A DNA stretch of 64,000 nt from an uncultured bacterium. GTDB taxonomy: Bacteria; Bacteroidota; Bacteroidia; Bacteroidales; Bacteroidaceae. How positions within the stretch are numbered: the stretch's first letter is position 1; each line of letters opens with the position of its first letter. The position numbers and the translations under genes are program-made. The stretch is taken from positions 1-64,000 of the forward strand of contig CAJMPR010000003.1 in assembly GCA_905215345.1 (NCBI GenBank), read 5' to 3'. The notes beneath the pieces are model-generated. The model saw only the letters and a list, made by a program, of their open reading frames with translations, was not told where the DNA came from and ran no database searches. Shown piece by piece: positions 1 to 7,977 of the stretch.

Positions 1-315
1 AAAGAAACATGTTATGGAACATGATTTTTAAAGAAACAAGAACAAACACGAAAAGGAACCACATTATATATATACGGGCGCGCGAGAATATTACAAGGAG
101 CATACGGAGGGATTATACGGAGAGTATACAGAAAGAATATATGAGGGATTTTTCATGCTTTTATGAATCCGTCATCTTGAACGAAGGGAAAGATCCCCTC
201 CCATTAGCCGAGAGAAGGGATGCTTCGCTACGCTCTGCATAACAGGAGGGGAACGATTGGGGGAGTTTCGGGACAATTCGGGAAGTAATTAAGGATAGTG
301 CAGGAGACAGGTACA
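1..315. other. gene-free left margin with a REP-like inverted repeat
   Basis: I see no convincing gene in this stretch; the short open frames have no recognisable domain. Around 160-260 the text runs through a GTCATCTTGAACGAAGGG-like segment and a matched pair of C-rich and G-rich blocks (gatcccctcc near 193-202 and ggaggggaac near 245-254) that can fold back on each other. This looks like the dispersed repetitive palindromes seen between Bacteroides genes. No function is inferred. Confidence 0.3.
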
Positions 316-789
316 CTACAGGCAGGCGGGATTCGTCGGTGGCGGTTCTTGAAGAATAGTAGCAGCATTGAAACACGGACATTCCTTAATCCATTCCTCC
401 GGCTCTATCTCGCCGTTATGATTCAAGTCGGGACTGAGGTCACGATGACCGCAAAGCCGGCTGCCAGGATAATCCCGTAACAACAACATGACGAGTACAC
501 GCAAAGAATGTTTCTGAAAAGGAGTACGGGTATCAGCAGGACGGCCGTCTGTATCCAAGCCTCCTTCGTAACAGATACCGATACTGTGGGCATTGAAACC
601 TTTAGCGTGGGCACCCGTCTGTTCTACGGGACGTAACGTTTTTATAGCACCGTCCTTACGGATATAAAAATGGTAACCTGCGCCGGAGAAGCCCCGGCGC
701 AGGTGGTCTGTAGTCAAGTCATGTTCCGTATAACAACGGTCTGAACGAGTGGCGGAACAGTGGATGACGATAAGATTGATTAATCTCAT
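316..789 (-). CDS. N-acetylmuramoyl-L-alanine amidase (Amidase_2 type)
   Basis: A 157-residue protein of the T7-lysozyme/PGRP amidase fold, which cleaves the bond between N-acetylmuramic acid and L-alanine in peptidoglycan. Visible family marks are the N-terminal VIHCSATR strand with the first zinc-binding His, the GYHFYIRKDG block, and LCGHRDLSPDLN near residue 115, which carries the second zinc-binding His and an active-site region. The length matches phage-type amidases. It has no signal peptide, so it would need lysis or a holin-like route to reach the wall. It is the last gene of the minus-strand cassette behind the smalltalk and HU-like genes, a common order in Bacteroides. Cargo-phage or domesticated origin is an inference. 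Confidence 0.9.
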   Translation of the reverse strand: MRLINLIVIHCSATRSDRCYTEHDLTTDHLRRGFSGAGYHFYIRKDGAIKTLRPVEQTGAHAKGFNAHSIGICYEGGLDTDGRPADTRTPFQKHSLRVLVMLLLRDYPGSRLCGHRDLSPDLNHNGEIEPEEWIKECPCFNAATILQEPPPTNPACL

Positions 790-914
790 TTTAATTAAGT
801 ATTAAGCATTAAGTATTAATTATTAAATATTAATTCCACGCAGCGAAATAGCGCAGCCAATTAATATTTAATATCTAATATTTAATAATTAATATCTGAT
901 ATCTGATATTCAAT
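790..914. repeat. AT-rich inverted repeat between amidase and smalltalk genes
   Basis: Almost pure A/T text containing repeated attaatattta words. The left block near 821-835 and the right block near 859-892 are inverted copies flanking a short GC island (cgcagcgaaatagcgcagcc). The RNA could fold into a long weak hairpin between the two genes. Possibly an mRNA-processing or slippage-prone spacer; no function is shown. Confidence 0.4.
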
Positions 915-1016
915 TTAAGCCGGCATTGCCTGTACGCCCAAAGCGCCCAATACTGCCGAAGCTACCGCGATTACGATTTTAAGGAGTTTATCCCACCAAG
1001 ATGATTTTGTTGACAT
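915..1016 (-). CDS. smalltalk protein
   Basis: A 33-codon gene that starts MSTKSSWWDKLLKI and ends LGVQAMPA. It consists of a short polar amphipathic start with a WWDK motif and one hydrophobic helix of about 20 residues (VIAVASAVLGALGV). This matches the Bacteroidales smalltalk family, which regularly sits between an HU-like gene and an amidase gene, as here. A single membrane segment beside an amidase invites comparison with holins or spanin-like peptides, but that role is inference and not established for the family. Confidence 0.85.
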   Translation of the reverse strand: MSTKSSWWDKLLKIVIAVASAVLGALGVQAMPA

Positions 1017-1036
1017 GATGATTAAATATTATGTAT

Positions 1037-1146
1037 CCCTCGTCCCCCTAAAAGGGGGCGGAGAATACTTTGTTTACAAATAAGTTAAATGATGAATCAG
1101 GCTAAAATAGCAAAACTATTCTCCTTCCCCTTTAGGGGAACGAGGG
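1037..1146. repeat. long GC-rich imperfect inverted repeat
   Basis: Arms at 1037-1066 and 1118-1146 are near-perfect inverted copies of each other. Each arm is itself a small hairpin of C5-TAAAA-G5 type, so the element is a nested palindrome. It lies between the HU-like gene (3' end at 1149) and the smalltalk gene. It could act as a terminator or mRNA-processing hairpin that sets unequal expression inside the operon, or it may be a dispersed REP-like element of this genome. Confidence 0.6.
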
Positions 1147-1148
1147 GG

Positions 1149-1655
1149 TTAACCAAGCGGGTTTTCTTCCTGACCTTCTCCGCTACCACCGCCGGAACCA
1201 CCGCCCTGGTTACTGCCCGAACCGCTGCCGCCTTCCGGTTTATCCAGCGAGAAAGCTACATTAGCCGGGCTGCGGGTGGTAGCCGTACTACCGTTCACCA
1301 ACTTCAGTTCCTTGTCGGGAACGAAGCGAATATTTACTTTAGAAATATTCCTCACCGTGCACTCCTCCGATTTCTCCACACCGGGACAGCGAAAAGTCAT
1401 GTGAAGCGTACCGAGTTGGTTCAACCTCACCTTATCACCATTGGCAAGGTTTGTTTGGATTTCTTCTACCAGGGCTTCGATGACGTGCTTCACATCACCC
1501 TTGGTCATGGCACAGTTCTTCTGAATATTGGTGGCAAGTACATCGACATCCACCGTTCCGCAAGTCTTGGGTTTTTGACGGAGATAATACAACTGGGGCG
1601 AATCTTTATCGCTCACGATTTTACGACGCTTAAAGCGCTCTACAAGTACATCCAT
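1149..1655 (-). CDS. HU-like DNA-binding protein (HU-HIG type)
   Basis: A 168-residue protein with an HU/IHF-like fold in residues ~40-125: helical section VDVDVLATNIQKNCAMTKGDV, then the core VIEALVEEIQTNLANGDKVRL and the LGTLHMTF strand that lead into the DNA-binding arms. The N-terminal ~35 residues and the C-terminal tail of ~30 residues rich in Gly and Ser are extra to a classic 90-residue HU. Presumed to bind and bend DNA. The gene precedes smalltalk and the amidase. A promoter with a perfect -7 box lies ~185 bases upstream, giving a long leader. Confidence 0.85.
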   Translation of the reverse strand: MDVLVERFKRRKIVSDKDSPQLYYLRQKPKTCGTVDVDVLATNIQKNCAMTKGDVKHVIEALVEEIQTNLANGDKVRLNQLGTLHMTFRCPGVEKSEECTVRNISKVNIRFVPDKELKLVNGSTATTRSPANVAFSLDKPEGGSGSGSNQGGGSGGGSGEGQEENPLG

Positions 1656-1839
1656 AAAAAATAAAAGTTAAGGTTTAAGTTTTAAAAACAGCCTCTACCA
1701 AAAGCAGAGTTAAAAAATCATCTCAGAAAGTAATGATATATCATAAAATAAACAGTTCGGCCGAAACTATAAAAGAGAAGTGGATAAGAGGAGGAATATG
1801 CGACTGAATCAATGATTATTCCTTTCCTTAAGCACATTA

Positions 1840-1871
1840 CAAAGATACAAAATCAAAGAGGAGATGTCAAG
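1840..1871 (-). promoter_or_regulatory. promoter of the HU-smalltalk-amidase unit
   Basis: On the minus strand a perfect Bacteroides -7 box TATCTTTG occupies 1847-1840, preceded 20 bases upstream by CTTG (1871-1868) in the -33 position. The predicted start near 1833 leaves a leader of about 175 bases before the HU-like gene. Confidence 0.6.
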
Positions 1872-1902
1872 TATTTCGTTGTTTTTTTTGCAAAAAAACG
1901 AA

Positions 1903-3279
1903 CTATTTAGCGTGTTTCATCATCCACTCCATAGGCGGTACATACTCCCCTATCTTCGTAAGGCTGGTATTGTGGGCAAAGTACACATCTCCGGTTTCAC
2001 CGTTGCGGTGCTTGGCAAGAATCACCATGCCGAGGCCTTCCGAGGGATAACCACTTTTGCGCTCCGTAGGCAGGTTGTAGACGGCAGGACGATAGAGCAG
2101 TGACACCACATCCGCATCCTGCTCTATGGCGCCACTTTCGCGCAGGTCGCTCAGTGCAGGACGATGGTCGCCACGCAACTCACACTCGCGATTCAACTGG
2201 CACAGCAGAACTACGGGCACGTTCAATTCCTTTGCCAGCAACTTTGCCTTGCGGCTGGCTTCCGCCACCTCCTGCTCGCGGTTGCGATTCTTCTGTTCGG
2301 ACTTCATTTCACAGAGTTGCAGATAGTCTATCACGATGAGGTCACAGCGTCCCTTGCTCTTTTGCAGGCGAGCGGAAGAGCGGATATGCTCCATCCCCAT
2401 TTTAGGATTATCGTCCACATAGACAGGCAAACGGGAGAGTTCGCGGGCAGCCCGCAACGCCTGCTGTCGCTCGTCGGCAGTGAGCTGGCCTGTACGCAGA
2501 TGCCCGGCACTGATGTCCGCGGCTTGGGCGCACAGCCAGCGGTCACCCAGACGTTCACCCTGCATTTCAAGGCTATACACCACTACCTGCTTGCCGGCGC
2601 GTCCCGCAGCCAGTGCCAGATGCAGTGCAAAGGCAGTCTTACCCACCGAGGGACGGGCGGCGATGATGTTCAGATCACCGGGCTGCCAACCCGCCGTCAG
2701 TTTATCCAAATCGTTCAAGCCGGTAGGAATACCGGTAACACCGTTGCAGTTATTTGCCACACGGGCATCCATTTGTTTCAAGGTGGCGAGCATCAGTTGG
2801 TCCATACCGCGGAGATAATCGTTGAAGGCGGCTTCACCTTCCAGATGATCGGAGAGCTGATGCAGTTGCACCAGCACGTCATCCAAGTCCACCGACTCAT
2901 CGGCGGCGGATGCCAACAGTTTGTGCAGTCCGCAAATCATTTCGCGGCGTACATACAATTCGAGCAGAATAGCGGCATGCTGTTCCAGATGGGCAGACGA
3001 CGTCACGTGCATAGTAAGCTGCGTCAGCCCGTACGCACCACCCACGGCATCCAGCGTACCACGGGCGGAAAGTTCGTTCTTTACGGTGATAAGGTCTATT
3101 TTCTTGCCGGTGTGATGCATGGAGAGCAAGGTGGCAAAGACTTCCCGATGGATGTCCTGATAAAACATTTCGGGACGAAGTTTGTCGCCTACGGTCACCA
3201 TTGCTGTAGTTTCGAGCAGGCAAGCACCAAGAATTACGGCTTCAAGGTCGGCATCGTGAGGATTGAGAATTTCGGACAT
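1903..3279 (-). CDS. DnaB-like replicative helicase (accessory copy)
   Basis: A 458-residue DnaB-family ring helicase that would unwind DNA ahead of a fork. Residues ~1-110 form the DnaB N-terminal domain. The RecA-like C-terminal domain starts at GIPTGLNDLDKLTAGWQPGDL and contains Walker A (ARPSVGKT), SLEM, Walker B (LIVIDYLQL) and the LRESGAIEQDADVV motif. All catalytic motifs are present, so it should be active. The size and phage-like neighbours suggest an accessory or phage-type DnaB rather than the housekeeping copy, which is inference. It follows a putative replication-type gene on the same strand. Confidence 0.9.
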   Translation of the reverse strand: MSEILNPHDADLEAVILGACLLETTAMVTVGDKLRPEMFYQDIHREVFATLLSMHHTGKKIDLITVKNELSARGTLDAVGGAYGLTQLTMHVTSSAHLEQHAAILLELYVRREMICGLHKLLASAADESVDLDDVLVQLHQLSDHLEGEAAFNDYLRGMDQLMLATLKQMDARVANNCNGVTGIPTGLNDLDKLTAGWQPGDLNIIAARPSVGKTAFALHLALAAGRAGKQVVVYSLEMQGERLGDRWLCAQAADISAGHLRTGQLTADERQQALRAARELSRLPVYVDDNPKMGMEHIRSSARLQKSKGRCDLIVIDYLQLCEMKSEQKNRNREQEVAEASRKAKLLAKELNVPVVLLCQLNRECELRGDHRPALSDLRESGAIEQDADVVSLLYRPAVYNLPTERKSGYPSEGLGMVILAKHRNGETGDVYFAHNTSLTKIGEYVPPMEWMMKHAK

Positions 3280-3359
3280 GAGAAGATTTATGAGTTATGG
3301 GTTTTTAAGAAGTTAGGTAATCGTATAAAAATAACTTGGTACATAAATGATAAAATTTC

Positions 3360-3468
3360 TTTCACCACAGAAGACACAGAGGGCACAGAGCTTTTTATTT
3401 AAGTAGCACAGCTAATGACAAATACTAACAGAATATTATAAAACCGCTGTGCACTCTGTGGTGAACTT
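3360..3468. repeat. inverted repeat with CACCACAGA / TCTGTGGTG arms
   Basis: Two inverted arms, ttcaccacagaa near 3360-3371 and ctctgtggtgaac near 3453-3465, flank ~80 bases of A/T-rich text between the DnaB-like gene and its upstream neighbour. The words resemble a dispersed Bacteroides intergenic repeat. It could fold in the mRNA between the two genes. Confidence 0.45.
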
Positions 3469-4072
3469 AGTTAATTTGGTCGTCAAAGGCTTTATCTTCC
3501 AGGTAACGTACTGCTGTTTTACAGAAGTTAATGTTTTGAAGACCGTAGTAGTAATCTTCTATACGCGTCATGGCAAGTTCCCGCTCGCGGACGGAAAGGC
3601 GTTTCCAAAGGCTTCGAATGCGCCCTTTGGCTTCTATGGGCTTGTGAGTTATCTCGCCGTAACGGATAATGAAGAGATTTACTTCCTCATCCGTTTTACG
3701 TTCCGCAGGTTTCTTGGGAACAGGAGTTCCGGTCCAGGCGTCATAGTGGGGGACACGTATATGGCTCATACAGTCGCCGGGCACTTGTTCCAGAAGGCCG
3801 TCGGCAAAGCAACGCTCAAAAAAAAGGCGGGTATGTCCGCGCGTCCATCCAAAAATATCCCCCCACCCCAGATAGGAGATTACAGATTCTCCCCGAGCGC
3901 AAGTTACTTCTACCCCATTATGTATAAGCACTTTGTTTTTGTAATTCACATAAAGAAGTACACGCAAAAAGGCTTCCTCATCTCCGCTCGCAATGTGATG
4001 TTTTTGGGACACACTCATCAGCAATGCCCGTGAAACCATGACATAGCCTGTATTAGTTAAATTCAAATCCAT
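3467..4072 (-). CDS. putative replication-associated protein upstream of dnaB-like gene
   Basis: A 201-residue protein I do not firmly recognise. Residues ~10-110 read like a winged-helix replication-initiator-type domain: VSRALLMSVSQKHHIASGDEEAFLRVLLYVNYKN is followed by a region with GWTRGHTRLFFERCFADGLLE, a typical HTH/wing pattern. The C-terminal ~70 residues (EAKGRIRSLWKRLSVREREL) resemble DnaD-like helicase-loader tails. Its position directly before a DnaB-like helicase supports a loader or initiator role, as in phages. That role is inference. Confidence 0.5.
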   Translation of the reverse strand: MDLNLTNTGYVMVSRALLMSVSQKHHIASGDEEAFLRVLLYVNYKNKVLIHNGVEVTCARGESVISYLGWGDIFGWTRGHTRLFFERCFADGLLEQVPGDCMSHIRVPHYDAWTGTPVPKKPAERKTDEEVNLFIIRYGEITHKPIEAKGRIRSLWKRLSVRERELAMTRIEDYYYGLQNINFCKTAVRYLEDKAFDDQIN

Positions 4073-4105
4073 ATATAGTTTTCAGTTTTTCAGGTGACAA
4101 TAAAA

Positions 4106-4182
4106 AGCCAGTCCAACTGCCAGTTTTTCGGCTCATTTCCAAGCGAATGGCTTGTTTTACAGCCAATGCAACTGCCAGTTTA
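4106..4182. promoter_or_regulatory. two palindromic AACTGCCAGTT sites
   Basis: The 11-base palindrome AACTG-C-CAGTT occurs twice, at 4115-4125 and 4170-4180, each preceded by a related agcca word. They lie just upstream of the start of the putative replication gene (4072, minus strand). This pattern fits paired operators for a dimeric repressor; no binding protein is identified. Confidence 0.45.
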
Positions 4183-4310
4183 CTGACACAACATAATTAA
4201 TAAAGAAAAGATATACTAAAGTATATCTGTCCGAAAGAACGGAAAAAGCGTACGAATAAAACAAAAACGCTCGTTCTGCCCGGAAGGTGACAGAACATTG
4301 GGATAAGATG

Positions 4311-4398
4311 AAAACGGATGATACGTTCGCACAAAACGCATGATACATTCGGGTGCAAAGGATGATGCGTACGAATGTAACGGATGATGTAATTTCAT
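4311..4398. repeat. four tandem 22-bp repeats (iteron- or operator-like)
   Basis: Four imperfect copies of a 22-base unit run head to tail at 4311-4332, 4333-4354, 4355-4376 and 4377-4398. The shared core GATGATACGTTCG recurs at exactly 22-base steps (core starts 4317, 4339, 4361, 4383; copy 2 has C for the first G). Unit length is two DNA turns, so a bound protein would sit on one face. The array is ~240 bases upstream of a putative replication gene and a DnaB-like helicase, the place for origin iterons or a cooperative operator. Confidence 0.6.
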
Positions 4399-4654
4399 GT
4401 CTGACTTTGTTTATATATTTGTTGTAATATTTACTTGCATCTTCGGTAAGGTAAAACACCTCTCAAATGCTATCAATACACAAATATACGCCATTCATCC
4501 GAAAGACAGATTATAAATATTTACGCTATAAAACAGTATAAACAACTGGTTACAAACCGGATATAGCGATTTGGACGAACATAAATACGTGCATAACAAA
4601 TCCAGAGCTAATTAAACAGCCATTAATATAATGGCCATTTAACAGTTCTTATTT

Positions 4655-5061
4655 TCAGATGCCACATGGTTTATGCACATACATCAAATCGTCCAGCAAG
4701 TTATATAGAGCAGCATCGCTGATGCAACCCTTATGAAAGCGGAAGTAATGAGTAAGTATAACGCGTACCTGACGGATGCGGCACTCGACCGTATGACCGT
4801 GCCACTCCCCCACCTTGCCGTCATCCAGCACACGGCAGATGATACGGACATAAGGGCTGATAAGTACACGCACGTCGTCGCCGGGACGAAGCTGTATCTT
4901 TTCTTCGGGCATAATGACGGTAACTTCGGGGTGGCAGGCACGTATTACCCGCATAGCTTCCGTCCAACGTACATAGGGCATGATTACATCGCGTATCGTC
5001 TTTTTTTTGATGCCTCTGTGGCATCCGGTGCCATAATGACACGTCTTTTCAATCTTTTCAT
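4655..5061 (-). pseudogene. unidentified protein gene with an A8 frameshift near its start
   Basis: The clean ORF from 4981 to 4655 encodes 108 residues beginning MPYVRWTEAM, with no domain I recognise. The better start is ATG at 5061: that frame reads MKRLKRRVIMAPDATEASKK, then meets a run of eight A (minus strand, positions 5008-5001) and stops soon after. Reading one base back at the run, or having nine A, joins it to TIRDVIMPYVRW and gives one protein of ~135 residues. The site reads A AAA AAA G, a classic -1 slippery heptamer. It may be phase variation, programmed frameshifting or a sequencing error. Confidence 0.5.
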
Positions 5062-5179
5062 CTTAGAAAATATTTTTAATTGGTTAATAAGTAATTAAGG
5101 TGATGTACTTACATAAAATACGGAGAGATATAAGAGTCTCGTGAGATGATCCTTGATATGGCCCCCTATATGAATCATA

Positions 5180-5214
5180 AAAAGAGGAGCACCATAAGCG
5201 AGTGCTCCTCTTTT
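5180..5214. terminator. bidirectional hairpin terminator
   Basis: Perfect 13-bp stem, AAAAGAGGAGCAC at 5180-5192 and GTGCTCCTCTTTT at 5202-5214, around a 9-base loop. A and T tracts on the two sides let it stop transcripts from either direction. It closes the large BACON gene operon coming from the right. Confidence 0.85.
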
Positions 5215-5240
5215 AAATGACAGAATCTAATCTTTACAGA

Positions 5241-7919
5241 TTATTTTATTCCTAATTTCACTTCCCCCGTCCAGATTACGACATTATGTGAAACATCAGT
5301 CAGTTTTATCTTTATTGTACCTAAATTGCCTGCATCTTCTCCGGTCGTATTGTTACAATCGAGGCCACCGCTGTTAAGCCCCACTTCCAAACGATTATTG
5401 TACGCTAAATCAGAAGGAACCGCAGATAGTGTACTTGCCACAGCCATTGAATGCCCTCCAGCACTACACGTTGCAGGGACAGTTTCCACAACTTCAACCT
5501 TAACCTTGTGATTGGAACCATATCCGCTAAAATCTAATACATAATGCTCATTTACGTCAGTCAACCAAACAGTACCCGGTACCTGAATCCCATCGGGATT
5601 CATAACGCGATGGAAGTTGATGGTTTGCGTTAATTTCTGCATGTAAGGCGCGGCATCGACATTCACCCACAGATAACCTACATGAAGTCTGTGACCACCA
5701 CTACAGCCTCCGAAGCTGGGTGATGTAACTGAAACCGTAGAAGTAAGTACCCCCTGCGCCAAAGCGAAATCCACAGCCGTTACCCCGTAAGTGCTATAAC
5801 AGCCACCCTGAGTTCCGGCTTGAAGCTGTGGCTTAGAAATAACCGCCCCACCCGGAGTGTTATACATATAAACAGAGTGCGCGCTTGAGGCACTTGCGGT
5901 AAATCCAAGACCGTCAGCATTACAGAAGTAAGACTGCGCACCCAGGTACCCATTCCAATAAGTGGTTGCATAATAGTCCTTAACAGCCGGAGTTAAATAA
6001 GCCAAGTTACGTCCGTATTGACGAATGCTTATATAATACTGAACAGCGTCTTGATGAGCCGCATTGGTAGCTTTTAGGGTAATTACGCCTTCACGGAAGT
6101 AATCGGCAATATTTCCATCACCGCCATTTGTAGTAGTATTCTCCTCTATGTCGCAAGTTATTCCATTTGTGACATCAGTATTGGTTTGAATACCTGTCCA
6201 ACTTGGAGCACTTACTACCGTAACTGTAGTTCCGGTTATCGCATAGATAGGAATAAAATAGCCATCTTGTTTATTATATCCCAATCCGATGTACTGAGGC
6301 ACGTCGGCAGATGGCTTTTCGGCACCATACTGAACAATGGTGATGTAATATATCGCACTATTACTATGAGCATTAGAAGCTTTCACAGGTATTACCACTT
6401 CACGGCTACCGTTTCCTTGGAATGCAGCCAAATCGAAAGTAAGAGTATTGTTATCGGTTATAACCGCATTTGTAAGCCAATCGGACGGACTGTCATTCGT
6501 CAAACGAACAATAGTAGCTTCATTAATCGGTTGAAGATCTATGATTTTTTTTCCTGGTTCACAAGTATATGCAAATTTGGTGACAGGCATGCTGATACCC
6601 GGCATTTCAGGCGCATACTGACGTACTTTCATATAATATACGGCTTTGTTAGCATTACCGTTATCCGCAGTCAGCGTAACGGTAGCTTCACGGAAATTAC
6701 CTGTTTGTCCGCCCTTATATTCGCCCAAAGTGTAAGTCAGCTCGTTATTGTTGTTGACAGCAACAAGTGTTATCCAGTTCACATCGGCAGGAACGGAAGC
6801 GCTCACTTTCGAATTATTCACCGGCTGCACAGGCATTGTATAGGTGTCCCCCTTATAGTTATGCGCTACTTCGGCCACAGGCATACTGATACCCGCTGAC
6901 TGGTGGGAGGATTGGGTGACATGTACACGTAATTTGGCTGTAGAAGCATAATCATTATACTTGCCACGGCTTGCAATGATATAAATATCGCCTTCACGAA
7001 TCTCGTCGGTCGTATTCTCTTTGAAGGTAAGCACGAGTTCGCTTCCTACAATCTGAGCATCGGCTATCCATGCTTCTGCCGGATCAGTGTCTTGATTGCC
7101 CGATTGAGAAGACGTCCTGTAAACCTGATATGTTACGTTACTGTCATCTCCGTCATTAAGCCATATAGTCTGCTTATGCGAGGTCTGGTTATGGCGTACA
7201 TATATATTCTCTACGGTAGCTACAGCCGGAGTTCCTAAACCGTTCTGGTAGATTTTCACGGTGCGTTCGTAAACGGAGTGTCCGTATTTCACGATCAGGT
7301 TAACAGCCGCTTCACGGGCGTCGGCCATTTCGTTGTCTTCCAGAGTAAACGTATAAGTGCGCGACAGATGTCCGTCGGGCAATTCCGCATCGGTATAATT
7401 CAAATTCTTAATCCAGTCGGCGCCTACCAGGTATTTTACTTCGGTAGCGATATTCGCTGAAGAAGCGAGTTTATCTTTTACTTCAAGCGTAAACGAATAG
7501 GTATCGGAATAGGCTCCGGCAGTAATCAACTGCGGCGTCACCCTTACATCTGTATCACCCTTGCCGGCTTGTTTCACAGTGATTACTTGTTTTACATTGT
7601 CGCTTATCATCACCGTTATATGTCCCGTACGTAAAGCGTCGGACGTGTTTTCCGCAATAATCAGTTCGATGTCACGTGTACCGATAGCTTCCATCCTTGA
7701 AAGTTGTATCCATTCCACATCGCTTGCAGCCTTCCAGGCATCCTTCGTTGCACGGATAGTGAGAGGGTATACCTGCTGTGCGGCACTAACGGCGACAATA
7801 TCTTCCGAAGAAGATATATTATCCGGATGCGAGTCTTCACAACCGGCGGCAAACAGCATAAGCGCAAGTGCTATTACCGGTGCGCCTACCATTTTCTTTA
7901 TTATCTGAAATTTATTCAT
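5241..7919 (-). CDS. large multi-BACON-domain surface lipoprotein
   Basis: An 892-residue protein with a lipoprotein signal (hydrophobic LALMLFAAGC, lipidated Cys ~27). The next ~300 residues are BACON-type beta-sandwich modules (W-I-x-L then TVxQAGKG). Then come three ~95-residue repeats, the first two opening with GISMP, each containing an AxNxxAxYY motif and ending in xQYxxE. The C-terminal ~250 residues are a separate Cys- and Gly-rich section. BACON domains are extracellular and often bind glycans or mucin. It is the last gene of a DUF3575/DUF3868 operon, in the place where fimbrial tip or shaft proteins often sit, so a surface adhesin role is a reasonable inference. Confidence 0.8.
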   Translation of the reverse strand: MNKFQIIKKMVGAPVIALALMLFAAGCEDSHPDNISSSEDIVAVSAAQQVYPLTIRATKDAWKAASDVEWIQLSRMEAIGTRDIELIIAENTSDALRTGHITVMISDNVKQVITVKQAGKGDTDVRVTPQLITAGAYSDTYSFTLEVKDKLASSANIATEVKYLVGADWIKNLNYTDAELPDGHLSRTYTFTLEDNEMADAREAAVNLIVKYGHSVYERTVKIYQNGLGTPAVATVENIYVRHNQTSHKQTIWLNDGDDSNVTYQVYRTSSQSGNQDTDPAEAWIADAQIVGSELVLTFKENTTDEIREGDIYIIASRGKYNDYASTAKLRVHVTQSSHQSAGISMPVAEVAHNYKGDTYTMPVQPVNNSKVSASVPADVNWITLVAVNNNNELTYTLGEYKGGQTGNFREATVTLTADNGNANKAVYYMKVRQYAPEMPGISMPVTKFAYTCEPGKKIIDLQPINEATIVRLTNDSPSDWLTNAVITDNNTLTFDLAAFQGNGSREVVIPVKASNAHSNSAIYYITIVQYGAEKPSADVPQYIGLGYNKQDGYFIPIYAITGTTVTVVSAPSWTGIQTNTDVTNGITCDIEENTTTNGGDGNIADYFREGVITLKATNAAHQDAVQYYISIRQYGRNLAYLTPAVKDYYATTYWNGYLGAQSYFCNADGLGFTASASSAHSVYMYNTPGGAVISKPQLQAGTQGGCYSTYGVTAVDFALAQGVLTSTVSVTSPSFGGCSGGHRLHVGYLWVNVDAAPYMQKLTQTINFHRVMNPDGIQVPGTVWLTDVNEHYVLDFSGYGSNHKVKVEVVETVPATCSAGGHSMAVASTLSAVPSDLAYNNRLEVGLNSGGLDCNNTTGEDAGNLGTIKIKLTDVSHNVVIWTGEVKLGIK

Positions 7920-7977
7920 TGTTTTCTTTTTTAGGGTCTATAATTATTTAACTATATGTTTTTCCGAATCCGTTTAC

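Noticed and set aside
2164..3402. Long 412-codon plus-strand open frame opposite the DnaB-like gene
   Set aside because: It is the antisense shadow of a clear helicase gene with all motifs; the translated text has no domain and is typical of reverse-frame coding sequence.
4311..4398. CRISPR array
   Set aside because: The four 22-base units are contiguous, without unique spacers, and no cas genes are present.
4157..4459. 100-codon minus-strand frame in the repeat region
   Set aside because: It consists of translated 22-bp repeats and low-complexity sequence with no domain, and overlaps a regulatory-type array.
5241..7919. Mfa/Fim-type fimbrillin
   Set aside because: Despite its place in a DUF3575/DUF3868 operon, the visible repeats are BACON-type and no fimbrillin motif is seen; left as BACON protein.
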